Under the pieces are notes generated by a model that was given only the letters and a program-made list of their open reading frames with translations, had not been told where the DNA came from and did no database searches. A program made the position numbers and the translations under genes. Positions 31,430 through 43,485 of a stretch of DNA of 64,000 nt are shown here, piece after piece (position 1 is the first letter of the stretch; each line of letters begins with the position of its first letter). Source of the DNA: Tribonema minus (lineage: Eukaryota > Sar > Xanthophyceae > Tribonematales > Tribonemataceae). The DNA lies in NCBI GenBank assembly GCA_017506865.1, contig JAFCMP010000084.1:124001-188000 (forward strand), read 5' to 3'.

Positions 31430-32120
31430 CATGTGGTGCATACGATGGTGTTCAAGACCCACACGTGATTCAAGGTAGGGCATGGTGACCAAGGGGGGGG
31501 GGGGGGGTGTAGGCCAGTGTGAAGGCACGGAGCAGGCTGTCGTGTTCTGTGCCCAGGCTCAATGGTCGAACTCTCCAGACTATTGGTGCGTGTGTGTACG
31601 CACTGCTTGTAAGATCAAGCAGCGATGCCAGATCGTCTACTGACGGTTGCATGAGTCATCAGTGGGCTGAGAGCGTGATGACTACTTGTCGCGTTCTAGA
31701 TGTCATGTGCATGTCTAAACACGGAGCTGTAACTTAGGCACACAGATTTGCGTGGAGCATGACTCAGCGAGTGGGAACATGAATCAGCAAGTAGGTGTCG
31801 CCATACGTGACAGGTGGTGTGTGCAACCGCTGGAGTGCATTGAGCAGCACAATCCGGTGTTGTGGTATGTGGAGGTGTGCCTGCTGATGAGCGGATGTGT
31901 GCCATCAGCAGGGGATGCTGCCCAGCAGATGTGTCATTTTGAGCTGGAGTGGGATTAGTTCACCCAGTTTTAAAAATTCTTTTGCTCCAACACACGATGA
32001 AAGACGCATTCTTGTGCAGATGAGTTACTGAGTTCATGCTATGCTGTTAGGGGCCTGCCAGCAAAGGACGGCATGAAAGTTTCATGTCTGTCGTGGGCAG
32101 GCAGGCCACTTTAAGTCCTA
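31430..32120. other. No supported gene
   Basis: This stretch contains a poly-G run (31493-31507). The open frames are short, and nothing repeats or resembles a domain. Confidence 0.4.
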
Positions 32121-32123
32121 TGG

Positions 32124-32397
32124 AAGTACTTGCAGGCGCCAGGCTGATTCTTGCAAATGAACCACACATCTTTGCACAGCATTTGAGCCAAATTGACAGG
32201 CACACATCGGGGCCGTGCCATGTGTGAAATCCACTGATGTCGGTGTCAGCTGTTCAATGAAAGTACTTGCAGGCGCCAGGCTGATTCTTGCAAATGAACC
32301 ATATATCTTTGCACAGCATTTGAGCCAAATTGACAGGAACACATCGGGGCCGTGCCATGTGTAAAATCCACTGATGTCGGTGTCAGTTGTTCAATGA
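32124..32397. repeat. 137-bp tandem duplication
   Basis: Units 32124-32260 and 32261-32397 differ at only about six positions; AAGTACTTGCAGGCGCCAGG opens each. There is no coding sense. It lies about 200 bases upstream of the TatD start codon. Confidence 0.85.
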
Positions 32398-32591
32398 TGT
32401 ACCTGCGCACAGGATATTCCTGCTGGCGCTCGTTCCTATCGCGTGTGCCCGCCTCAGCTCGCCGCCACCTCGGTCACCTTGCGCGCGAAAATGGCGTTGA
32501 AGTTTGAGGTTGAAGTGTGAAGTGCGAGCCAGAGACGTTGCCGGGGCGAGAGAGAGAGACTGCTGGTGGAGTGGCGGCCTGTGAGTCCGCC

Positions 32592-35500
32592 ATGAGGCGT
32601 CTTATCGACATCGGTGAGCTACGCCATTTTCTGGAACACGAGATTGCTTCTCACTGCAGCCCTGCAAGATACATGCTGATTCGTAAGGCGGCGCCCGGCC
32701 TGTGATTTGCTGTGAACGTGGCCGCATGGGCAGTATTCTACGTAGCTTTGCCACATGCCGCATGGTACGACGCGGTGCAATTTGTACAGGGTTTGGCCTC
32801 AACCATGAAATCGACTGAAGGCTGTCCGTCATGCCACAGTGATTGTTCATGCAGCTCAACACATGATGAGCAGCCATGGTGCTCATGCTCACTACATCAT
32901 TACCAAACCAAAGCACTCAGGGGCAAAGTAAAATGCAGCTGGAAGAGGCGCTCTCACCTCTCCTCATGTCGTAGTACGCTTTGTGGATCTGTGAAGTTGT
33001 GCAACGCACTCAACTCAGTCTTTCTGAGTGAGGCACAATCACTGCAATGGTATGGCCACGCAATGCAATCATCAGATGTCGCTGCAATTGACCGCATGAA
33101 ATTGATCACCGTCCCGGTGCAGCTGCAGCAATTGACATCGCAGGTCATGCGATCTGCCTGAGAGCATACCGCCAGCTTGTGATTACACTCCGGTGCAGTA
33201 CATATAAGCACAGCAACAGTACAATGGCGACGGCAGAGTCAGGCGTGAAGCCAGAACCCTCAGCACCTGTGACAAACTAATGTCACAGGTACTTGAGAAG
33301 GGCGCAACTCTGCGCTGCATTACCACATAGTACTCATATACCTGTGGTCATGCAGGCCCGAAGGGAAACCGGATTTCCTGTGTGTTCTTGTGGGCACGTC
33401 GTACGCAGCAACGCAGCAACCAAAATTGCGCTGCACCTCAAAAGCCTGGATATGGGTGCTGCCACGTAGCCCAGCATTTCCCGCTCCGTGCATAGATTAT
33501 GTACAGCGATGTCACCTCATTGCGCCTTGCTCACAACTGCACACGATGCGCTGCGTCTAACTCTAATCCAAGCCCTAAAGTCCCGCACCGGCTCGCTGCT
33601 GCCTGGCTGCAATGTTCAGCGCCATTCTTTTCATGCAGCCATAGCCTGGGAACATTGGTATGGCACTGATGAGCATCAGGCACGAGTCCCGCGTCTTTGA
33701 GCAGCAGAGCGTGCAGCAGCGCAGCACCATGACAACTTCAGAGTCCCCCGACTGATGATATATCTACGTCCTGAAAGCATCGTTACGGCTTACAGTGAAT
33801 GACGACCGATCGCGGTCTGCATGCCAGCGCACACGCTGCGCTGCGCAGTCTCTGAGTCACCCAGACTCTGACTCATCAAGACTTGGACTTGTTGTTTGCT
33901 GCTGACGCTGGCTGCAGGCAGCAACCTGCTGGACACCCAGTTTCAGGGCGTCTACAACGGCGGCGTCAAGCACGCGCCGGACCTGACGCAAGTGATCGCG
34001 CGTGCGGCTGATTGCGGTGTTGAGGTAAGGCAGTGGCGGTTGGGATGCAAGCTGTTACTTCAACTTGTACTTCATCACCGACCAAAGTTGGTCATTTGTT
34101 TTGTGTATCTCAAGTAGTTGAACTTTGTGTACTTTTAGTGTACTTCAAGAAGTTGAACTCTGGTCAGACTTTGGACCTGACGCAAGGGATCACGTGCGCG
34201 GCAGACTGCGGCGTGGAGGTACAGAAGCGGCGCGCGCAGATGGCGATGAAACACAAGCTTTTACCTCAACTTGTACTTCACCACTTGACACAGTTGTCCA
34301 TCGTTGTGTTTCTTAAGTAGTTGAACTCCCGTAAACAATTGGACCTGACGCAAGTGATCACGTGCGCGGCAGACTGCGGCGTGGAGGTACAGAAGCGGCG
34401 AGTGCAGATGGCGGTTGGGACGCTGCAAGATTTTACTTCAACTCATCCTTCACCACTGACAGTCATTTGTGTACTTCAAGTAGTTGGACTCTGGTTAGAC
34501 GTCAGATCTGACGCAAGCAATTGCGTGCGCGGCAGGCTGCGGCGTGGAGGTACAAAATCAGAGCGTACAGCTGCACATGGCGGTCGGCAGGCTGCAAGTT
34601 GCTACTTCAACTGTACTGTTGAAACCGCTGAATACTTTTTTCAACTTTGGTCAGATGTGAGTCACCTGCGTGCCACCACTTGACTGTTTTTCACTTGGAC
34701 TCCTACGGCACTGGACAGCTGCTTGTGCGTTCTAGACTATATTAATCAGAGATGTTTCCCTCTGATGCAGCCACTGTACTGACATGCGCTGCGCAGCTGA
34801 GCGCATGCAGCGCCGTTGCGCGTGTCGCTGTGCTGCAGCTAAATGACTTCTGTGTGTCTGTGCGAAAGCAGCCGGCCTAGTTGTTGCGCATTGTTGTCAC
34901 AGTACACCGATGCAAACCTTTGCACGTGCTGCTGCTAAGCTGACCCTGCTCTCGTGGTGCCCCTGCCTGCTGCTGCTGTACGCCCTCTGTCACAGCGGAT
35001 CATAGTCACAGCAGGGTGCCTGCAGGTGAGATTGCACTCGATGCTGCAGCACCAACCAGCCCAACATGCTGATACATCTGTAGCGTATTCAATCCAGTGA
35101 CGCTTGCAACCTGGGCACGAGAAACCCAAAAGGGCAACATGGCTTCTGCGTGGTGCTGTTAAAAAAGCATGCATACAACGTGTTGCACGCAGCTTCTTGA
35201 ATGGAGCTTCATCCTCTGTCAGTCAATCAAGTCGCTGGCTGTCGGAGACCACCTTGCATTGACTAGTCAATAATATGGCTTGGTAAATTTTGTCGAGTCT
35301 ATTTGCGCACTAGTGTCCGCCCTAGTGTCCAGCCGTTGCTTGAGCGTCCTGTGGTGCACTGGCCATTTGTATTCTGCCGCTACCCAACAACAAATATTTC
35401 ACATTGGCATGCCAGCGCACGTGTACGTGTGTCCAGGACTTAGGGTTCAGTTTAGGGTTAGCTACTCATGTCTTTGGGCGCGCTGCGAAGGTTGAGGTTA

Positions 35501-38500
35501 CGATTAGGATTAGGGTTAGGGTTAGTTGACCCTAAGTTCAGAAGATGACGTTTGACACGTCAATGCCCTTCTCCACACATACACCTGACATTTCAAGATG
35601 TCCACCCACAAGCGCATTCAACCAGAAACAATAGTCACACTGCTACACCTCACCTGTGCAGGAATCCAAGAAAGCGCTGCAGCTGGCTCGCAGTTCGCCA
35701 CCGCTCCTCAGCACCATTGACGCTCCCAGAGCATGCCATTTATATGACCATATACTTTGCAGCAGTATACCTACATTCCTAGGATCCCAAGCCACGTGCT
35801 GCGCTCAACTTTTGCCCTCACGCTGACATCACCGCGCCTGATTGCAGTTCGTGAATCATACAGAAGGTGCCGCGAGTTTGATGACCATCGTTTGCTCGTG
35901 CACTTGCCACACCTTTCAGGAATCCAAGGAGGCGCTGCAGCTGGCTCGCACCTCGCTATCACTCTTCATCACCGTTGGCGTGCACTTTGCGCGCTGCAAC
36001 CAATGTAGCTCGGCTTTCTGTAGATAGCGTCCATCAAGCAATGTACATTTGTTACATCTTACATGCCTCCTCAAGCGTAGAAGGTGGAAGCCATGCATTG
36101 CGATATCTCACGCCGCCAGCGCTGCACTCAACACGTGCAGGACGCCAAGGCGGCCCTGCGAAACCCTGCAGCTTATGTGCAAGCCCAAGCCATACGCCGC
36201 CGCCAATGTGTGTCAATCTCATGCTGACATCAGTACGCCTCACCGTTGCAGGAATCGAAGGAAGCCCTGCAGCTGGCTCGCACCTCGCTATCACTCTTCA
36301 TCACCGTTGGCGTGCACCCAACGCACTGCAACCATTGTAACTCAGCATTCTGTAGATAGCGTCCACAGTGCAATGTACCTCTGTAACATCTTACAAGCCT
36401 CCTCAAGCGTAGCAGGTCGAAGCCGTACGCCGCCTCTAATGCGTTGCGATCTCACGCCGCTGGCGCTGCTTTTCGCGATTGCAGGAATCCAAGGAGGCCC
36501 TGCAGCTGGCACGAACGTCGCCATCGCTCTTCAGCACGGTCGGCGTACATCCTACGCGCTGCAACGAGCTGGCGCCAGATGCCGCTAAACACATAGCAGC
36601 GCTCAGGGACGTGCTTGATGAGGGCGTGCAGTGCAACAAGGTGTGTATGTATGGTGCTTTGAGTTGGGTACGTAGGTATGGCCCCTGTATGCATCATCTG
36701 TAATCAATGCTTACACTCGGACGAGTATTTTTTACGAGTGCATACAATCATACTTTGAAGTTCGCTGATCCCAATGATACCCTTCGAAGTATGAGGTGTA
36801 CCTATGTACTTTGTGAATTACTACTTGCATACATGCACATGGCAGCGATGGGGGTGTGCAGTGCAAGAGGTGCTGTATGGACATGCAACTTGAATTACCG
36901 TGGCACTGAGTGCACTTCTTTTAGTATGGCAACAGTGGTATTTTACATGTACTGCTGCAAGATCAGCAAGTAGCGAGTGTAGCGTAAAGTCTGAGTATGT
37001 ACTCAATGGACACACACAAAGAGAAACCTCTGTGAAGCCAGCTCGGGTCCCCACCGTTCCTGAGACCTGCCACTTTTGGCGGCCTCTGAGTGGCAGTGAG
37101 CTCCGTGCTGCCTGACTATTTGCGCTGCACTTGTTTCCAGTTCCGTAAACGCTTCTGCCATGGGTGATGAAATACTTCCAAGTACTAGTGAATGCTGATC
37201 AGCTGGTGCGTCGCGAACAGGGCGAGCCTCAGGTGCAGAAACCAGACAAATTGGCTTTTTTTCAAAGAGACAGCAACAAACGTCAGAGCTGTGCCAAGCA
37301 AGTCGGATGCTGGTTCACATCCTGCATTGCTTCTCGGCTCTCCTTTGCTCTGCAGGTTGTTGCGGTCGGCGAGTTTGGGCTTGACTGGGACAGACTACAC
37401 TTCTGTGACAAGGAGACACAGGCGAGCATTACAAAGAAAACTTATTACGGCCCAAGTATTTCCTGTCGTATTCCACTTAGTGTTCACCTCAAATCTGGCA
37501 CCTTAGCTTGGACCTCAATCCAGCAGGTTAAGGCCATTCATTGGGTGGATGTGCATCATGCATGGGGCTGTATGCATGCAAGCTCACCTTAGAGATCCGC
37601 ATTTCATGTGTACATGAACCCAGGTACCTAGCTCAATGGGCGCTTGTCGTTGCCTGGGCGCCAATAGCTGGCATCCAAGTAGCCTTAACCTAACCCTCAT
37701 CCTAACACTACTATCTGGTGCAGAGTTCCCGACCCCCGCTTTCAAATATAGATTACTTGCGAGCCTCTTACCCGTTTTTCGTCAAAATTGCTGCATTGCA
37801 AACTCATGTCACATTGTGTACGGCCTTGTAGTGGTGCTAGTCGTTATGATGCTTTTGCACAGCTATGCGGTATACAGTGCGATTTTTTCCTTTTTGCAAA
37901 AGTACCCCGCACCTACGGCGCTGCAGCACATGAGCAAAAAAGGATCAAAGCGTGTCAGTTTTTAGCCGCTGTCAATGTATGTGACATTTGTGGCATTGTA
38001 GCACCCCAAACCCTAACCGCACATTCACCCTAACCTTCGCCCGGTGCAGTCAGTTGTACGTTAAGCCTCCGAGCACGGTTGCTGCCATGACACTGTGTCC
38101 TAAGCCGCGAAGGCGTGCAGCGCGAACTGTCGTGGGTAACCCTATTTTCAATCTTCAGAGCGCTTTTAACCTGATGCACACCTGATCACCAATGTATCGG
38201 CACCTCAAGAGTCGAGCTTGACCCTGCAAGTCCATGGCGCGCGTCCTAGCGTTCCTCGGCAGGCTCAGGCTGAAGGCAGTAAATGACACATGACCTACCG
38301 TGAGGGTTAGAGTACGGTTAGGGTACGTGTAGGGTTTTGATGACAAGGCACGCAATTCAAGTCGTCAAGTGTGCTCGCCACGACTCCACAGATATGCCCA
38401 GTACTACAGCAACAGACACTTGTTGGTGTCTCAGCGTGTCCAGTATATGCTTGCAGGGCAGGTACCTCAAATACGATTTGAACTTTACTCCAGGGTTGTG

Positions 38501-41500
38501 ATAGGAGAACGTGCAATACCCGGTTACGGCGTTCACGACATTCATTCGTTCATGCATGCTGCAGCCACGCCGAGGCGATGTAGATAAAAATGCTCTCTAC
38601 CTGGCACATTGTTGGAACGCAACTGATCGAGTAGACATTGATTTCTACATGCGACAAGGCGAGGCCAATGCCGCGTTCAACAGTGAAGGACACTAGCTAT
38701 ATCTATGAAAGAAAGAGAGTAAAGCGCGCCGCAGCTGCCTTGGAAAAGAGCCACATGGCATGCAGCCTGAGGGATGCTGCACTCAGTCAACCATATCATC
38801 AACCAAACAATTACGTCTGCTCTGCTGCTTGCGGTGCCTTCTGCAGTTGGCGGGGTTTGAGGCGCAGTTTGACCTGTGCGAGTACAGCGGCTTGCCAGCC
38901 TTCTTCCACCACCGAGCGTGCGGGCCCGAATTTATCGAGGTTAGTAGACTTGAAGTTGCCATGCACCCGGCCAGTTTCGTCACACCAGCACGCTACCATC
39001 ATCCGGATGCCCAGCAATTGGTACCACGCAGCTTGTGCAGGTCAAGGCTTTTAGTTGGCTGCTGCGTTCAATGCTGGTGTAGGTTTTCCAGCGCCGAATG
39101 TGCAAGGCTGTTGAATTGAGGCTTCTGCACAGCATGTTGGGGCTGGTTAACTCTGCTTGTGCGATGACGTGCAACGTGGTGCACAATGCTGAAGTGTGTG
39201 CCTTTTTCCCATTCTGCTGTGCTGGACCGCCAATCAAATGCCACATCAAAACAGCGGGTTGCCCACTGGTACACCAACTTGTCTCGGCGCTGCTGAAGCA
39301 CAAAGTTGTTGCTTCCGCAGTCGCCTTGGTCACAGCGGCAGCGGCGGCAGCCGGGCAGGCCTTGCCCTAACTCTCACCCTTATTCTACGGCCTGAAGCGT
39401 CTCAGGCAGCCCGGCATTAACTACTAGTACCTGTAATCACCTCACCATGTCATTACTTTGCACTCACCGATTGGTCTGTGTCTGGGCTCATGCGCCTGTC
39501 AGGTGACTTGTGACTCATGAGTCATTTGGTTGCATGTGTGCTTCAATGGGGGCTGCTTCAATGTTGAGGTTGGCTGGTAACCCGTGACTCATGACTTGAG
39601 CCTGATCCACCTATCGCCGGCGTTCTTCGTACAATGCTGCCTCATACAAATCATACAATGTTGCCTGTGTGGATATGCTGCTTCAGGTGCTGCAGCGGCA
39701 GCAGCACAGGCTCAAGGGCGGCGGTGTCGTGCACAGCTTCGATGGCACTCTTGAAGAAGCACAGGCCCTCATTGATGCCGGGCTTTATATAGGTGAGCAA
39801 GCAGTTGTGGTGGTTTTCTTTAGCCAGTGATCCGTGGTTCACGCCTTGCATAAGTGCATGAAGCTGGCGGAACAGGCACTTGGTTGAAAATTGAAAAATT
39901 GAATGTGCATGCAGCCGTAAGCTAAAATTACAGGCACTTGGTCTAGGATTAAAAAGATGACCATGCAGCCGACAATATCTTGGCTGGGAGATTGTACTGT
40001 CAACACTATACTTCAAGGGCACATTCAACAGCAGATATACATACCTAGGGAACCAGCTGTTGCAGCGCTGCGCTTGTTCGTGCAAGTGGCTGGGCCGATG
40101 CGTGTGTGGTATGTGTACGCAATGACAGAAGTTTGGAATGTGGGAAGTTGTACTGCGCTCGTGTTGCAACACACACACGCACGCCCTTACTGATGGAGCA
40201 TCAAGCACTCCTGCTCAAGAACCGCAGCATTGCATTGTTTCCCATCATCCTGAAACGGCTTGTACGGGATCAGGGCCAGTGTTAGGGCTGAGATTAGGGT
40301 TAAGTTTAGGGTCATGGCGCGCAAAGTAAAGTGTTTTCACAGCACGCATGCAGCAGCAGAGGGTTAAGGGTAGGGTTAGGGTTAGGGTTAGGGCTTGACT
40401 GGTCGCAGGGCTCCTCACAGGTGACAATCTACTGCAGGCCTTGAAAAGCAGTTGTCTTCACAAGGGGCTGCACACAGGTCAGAGTTAGGTGTAGGGTCAG
40501 GTTGGGATTGAATAACCTAAGCCTGAGGGGCTTCAGGGGGCTGCGGCATGAACCGGTCAGCTCAAGTCAAGCGCTGGACAGCTGAGGCCAAGTACGAGGA
40601 CCATGCTGGTAACTGCACCGCTAAATGAGGCCAAGTATGAGCTCGTCGTAACGACCTCTGAAGAACAAGCAGATTATCATCAAGTTCAGGATATCTTCAA
40701 GTCCACTCGTTCCCCTCACCAGCCACCAAGAAACCAGTCAGGCTATGACACCGCAGCTTTTCTTTGCTGAACGCTGGGAGAAGGTTTTGTCCAGCACTTC
40801 CAAATGCTGCGCAGTGACAGCATACAAAGCACCAGCACTCAAGAGGGAGGTTACTACATGGCATCTCCATTGCGCTGTGCAAAGGGTTTAAAAGGGCCTT
40901 CACTCTGGTGCCGATGGTGCCGATGCTGAGCTTGCGATAAGGATTAGGGTGGTATGGACCTTAAGCTGCTGGGCTCCAACCCTGAAGCAAAAGTGAACTC
41001 ATGAATTTTTACTGATCCATGCCTGCATTGCTGACGCTCACGCTGACCAACTACTAGAATATGACAAGCCCTCCTTCCTGTTTGCTTCTTGACAGGGCTG
41101 AATGGCTGCTCGTTAAAAACGGACAAGAACTTGGAGGTCATCAAGGCCCTACAAATAGACAAAATACTGCTCGAGACGGATGCGCCATGGTGAGCTTTGT
41201 TGAAGCTGAAGTTGACTCCACCTTGTTGAACATGTTTTCGCTACATCTCGCTGGCTACTGAAGTGTTTATGCTCGTGCAAGGACCCAGGGCGCATATGCA
41301 CGCTCCCCGGACACTAAAGGCATTTCAGCCGCTACAGGCATTCAGGGACTGCAGCAGCAGTGTGGCCTGCAAACAGCGTGGGCGGCGGTTGTGCGGCCAT
41401 ACAGTCAGGATTAGGGTTAGGTTAGCTTAGGGTTAGCGTAGGGTGATGTTAGGGTTACGATGATCTATTGTATAGTATAGCTGACCAGGATGCCACAGAC

Positions 41501-42710
41501 CACAGATGGACTAGCAAACCTATACTTCGAAGTAGGTCCAAGCGCACTCGTGACTGGTGCATGGGCAGTAAAAATGACCCTCGAAAACCAGGATGCAAAA
41601 CCTGCGTGAATGGGCTCTTTGGTGCTCACCAGGACCAACCTCAATATGTGCTGAGCTATGCCCGTCAACATGAAGACCAGCCGCTGTTTGCTGCAAGCAG
41701 ACAGTATCTCGTGTGATCTGAATGCTGTCGTTCGTGCGTCAGCCCAACGTGACATTGCTTCGTGTCCAATGCAGGTGTGAAATACGGCCGAGCCATGCAG
41801 GCAGCAAGCACGTGCGCACGCGGTGGGACACGGTCAAGCGGGAGAAGCACCAGGCTGTCAAGGGTGTGACTGTCAAAGGGCGACAGGAACCGTGTCACAT
41901 GCATCAGGTGGGGCGGTTGCGTAACTGCCGATCAGCTTGCATGCAGCTGGCATGTACATGCAGTGTCCCTGTCCTAACATGATACGCATTGTCGCACAGT
42001 GCTAGCATCACGGGCCAGCATCATTTCTGCATTGCCATCCTTGCTCACCATGACACGACTGTGGATGTAACATTATGTGTGGATGTAACATAATGTATCT
42101 CATAAAGACGTTGACTATTCAATGATTTGTCACAGGAGGCGCGGCTGTGTAGCACAGCAACAAAAAAAGCATGACAAGCTGCTTCCCTCCATGACTGCCT
42201 TGATTACTTGCCTACGCAGCAGCTACCGCATCTGTTAGCACGCTCCTAATAGTTCGCAGCAAATGCACGCTGAGCCTAAACTTCACACTGTAGCATTTAC
42301 CCACATCTGGTCACAAGCATGTAGCATATACCCATGCTCACTGCAGTTCTAGAAATCATCCAACTCGAGCTGTTGGTAGTTCAAAACGACTGCTTGCGCG
42401 CCGAGCTACCGTTAGCCTCTACTAGTTGCGCCCATGATTATGCTTGGTTGAATAGGCTTTCTTGCTGTTGTGCTGCGGTCGCCTGTTGTGGGTGCTAATG
42501 TCTGTGCGCACTTTTGTGCTGCTGTCACCTGTTGTGGGTGCTAATGTCTGTGCGCGTTTGCTCTTATCACCCACTGTCTGTTCACTCCAGGTTTTAGAGG
42601 TTGTGGCTGCCGTCAAAGGGGTGGACGAGGACCACCTAGCTGATATTGTATATACCAACACAATGAAGCTGTTCTTTCCCGCAGAAGCAGTTGCAGCCGC
42701 TGACAGCTGA
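32592..42710 (+). CDS. TATDN1: TatD-family metal-dependent deoxyribonuclease (TATDN1-like), ten exons
   Basis: Joining 32592-32613, 33918-34024, 34996-35025, 36485-36640, 37356-37421, 38847-38939, 39687-39792, 41096-41189, 41775-41907 and 42591-42710 gives 308 codons with no break, close to the usual ~300. All introns are GT-AG except that after exon 5, which is GC-AG. Family landmarks in order: start MRRLIDIGSNLLDTQFQG; GVHPTRC; metal ligand Glu in VGEFGLDWDRL; His in FFHHR; His in VVHSFDGT; NGCSLKT; Asp in ETDAPW; C-terminal IVYTNTMKLFF. TatD proteins are TIM-barrel 3'-5' exonucleases/endonucleases acting in DNA repair and apoptotic DNA breakdown. The 22-base first exon was chosen because it gives the conserved (I)DIG-N start in phase. 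Introns are rich in decayed exon copies and TTAGGG repeats. Confidence 0.92.
34173..34560 (+). repeat. Three extra copies of TatD exon 2's 3' end
   Basis: The end of exon 2 (GACCTGACGCAAGTGATCGC...GGTGTTGAG|GT) recurs at 34173-34219, 34341-34386 and 34505-34550, with ~165-base period, each followed by GAGGTAC and by the intron phrase ACTTCAACT.GTACTTCA. Copies 1 and 2 keep the frame LDLTQ.ITCAADCGVEVQKRR; copy 3 has a deletion. None has an acceptor that would let it be spliced cleanly as an extra exon. Confidence 0.85.
35440..35530 (+). repeat. Interstitial telomere-like (TTAGGG) block
   Basis: GATTAGGATTAGGGTTAGGG at about 35500-35522 has scattered TTAGGG-like words before it. It lies in intron 3 of the TatD gene, about 10 kb from any window edge, so it is not a chromosome end here. 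Confidence 0.7.
35662..36345 (+). repeat. Three extra copies of TatD exon 4's 5' end
   Basis: Acceptor plus the start of exon 4 (CAG|GAATCCAAGGAGGCCCTGC) recurs at 35662, 35920 and 36252, ahead of the true exon at 36485. Copies read ESKKALQLARSSPPLLST, ESKEALQLARTSLSLFITVG and the same again followed by VHPTHCN, then run into stops (AFCR then TAG). Flanking intron phrases (GTAGATAGCGTCCA, ACATCTTACA.GCCTCCTCAA) are duplicated with them. Only the last copy continues to a donor. Confidence 0.88.
40280..40400 (+). repeat. Interstitial TTAGGG blocks
   Basis: About four consecutive units (GGTAGGGTTAGGGTTAGGGTTAGGG) lie at 40368-40393, with looser copies at 40282-40312 and again at 40484-40500. 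They lie in TatD intron 7. Similar words occur at 37684-37700, 38004-38035 and 38303-38335. Confidence 0.75.
41405..41460 (+). repeat. Interstitial TTAGGG block
   Basis: GATTAGGGTTAGGTTAGC..TTAGGGTTAGCGTAGGG...GTTAGGGTTA lies in TatD intron 8. Confidence 0.7.
42475..42590 (+). repeat. Short tandem duplication ahead of TatD exon 10
   Basis: The ~58-base unit TGTGCTGC.GTC.CCTGTTGTGGGTGCTAATGTCTGTGCGC occurs twice (42475 and 42520). The second copy is followed by the pyrimidine tract and acceptor of exon 10. Confidence 0.7.
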
Positions 42711-43485
42711 CAGGAAATTCTCAGTGATACAAACGCGATGTCAATTTCCAATTACTTCAAGTTACTTTGCTCACTCATGCCTGTTTGTGTCCCACTGCAA
42801 CTGCCATGGATGCCATGCTGTATGTTCGCCATGTTGCGAGCGTCTGGGAAGTTCATCCTATTTCAAGATGATACAAATCTTACAGGCTTTAAAATCACTC
42901 CAGCGGCCATTGCGCATCGCATGCGCTGTGCTGTTGCAACGCTTGAGCGAATGGGGCGGCTGAGATCACGACAAGTATACAGGCAGATATCATGCCATGC
43001 GAACATGTTGTGCTACAGGCGCTTCAACCGTACCGTACTTGTTTATGTAATAGGTGAATGCTCAATCGCTCTGCCATGCAGAATGCTGCTTGAGAATTTC
43101 TTGTGCCATCGTCACAGTGCTGGACCTGCAAACAACCAGACAAACCCAGTTGACAGCGTCCCGACTTTTGTAAACAAACAGGATACACACACCCAAAAAA
43201 GCATTAGTCATGGGGTGCGCATACCAAGACAGACCAGTTGAAGCGTCCCGACTCTTGCGAACAAGGAATATACATCCAGAAAGCATTCGTAGTGTGGCGC
43301 GCATGCCTTGTTGGTACAGTTGAGATTGGATCGCCTCGATCATTATACAGATCATCATACTTGCTAGATGGTCCGGACCCTGCCAAGGGGGGTCAGACAA
43401 TGGTCAACCCGAGAATAATCTTGAGACGAGACCCCGACGACGAGAGCTTCACACTTCCTTCGCGTCCTCATTGCGCTGCGAAGAT
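42711..43485. other. Intergenic region between the TatD and calpain genes
   Basis: It holds a diverged ~90-base tandem pair (43140-43225 and 43230-43310; AC.CCAGAAAGCATT, CAGTTGA.AGCGTCCCGACT). No other gene is visible. The calpain start codon follows at 43486; no TATA-like element is obvious. Confidence 0.5.

Noticed and set aside
34173..34560. Extra TatD exon 2 copies as genuine alternative exons
   Set aside because: They lack acceptors in phase and are followed by frames that stop; the TatD family has no such repeated segment.
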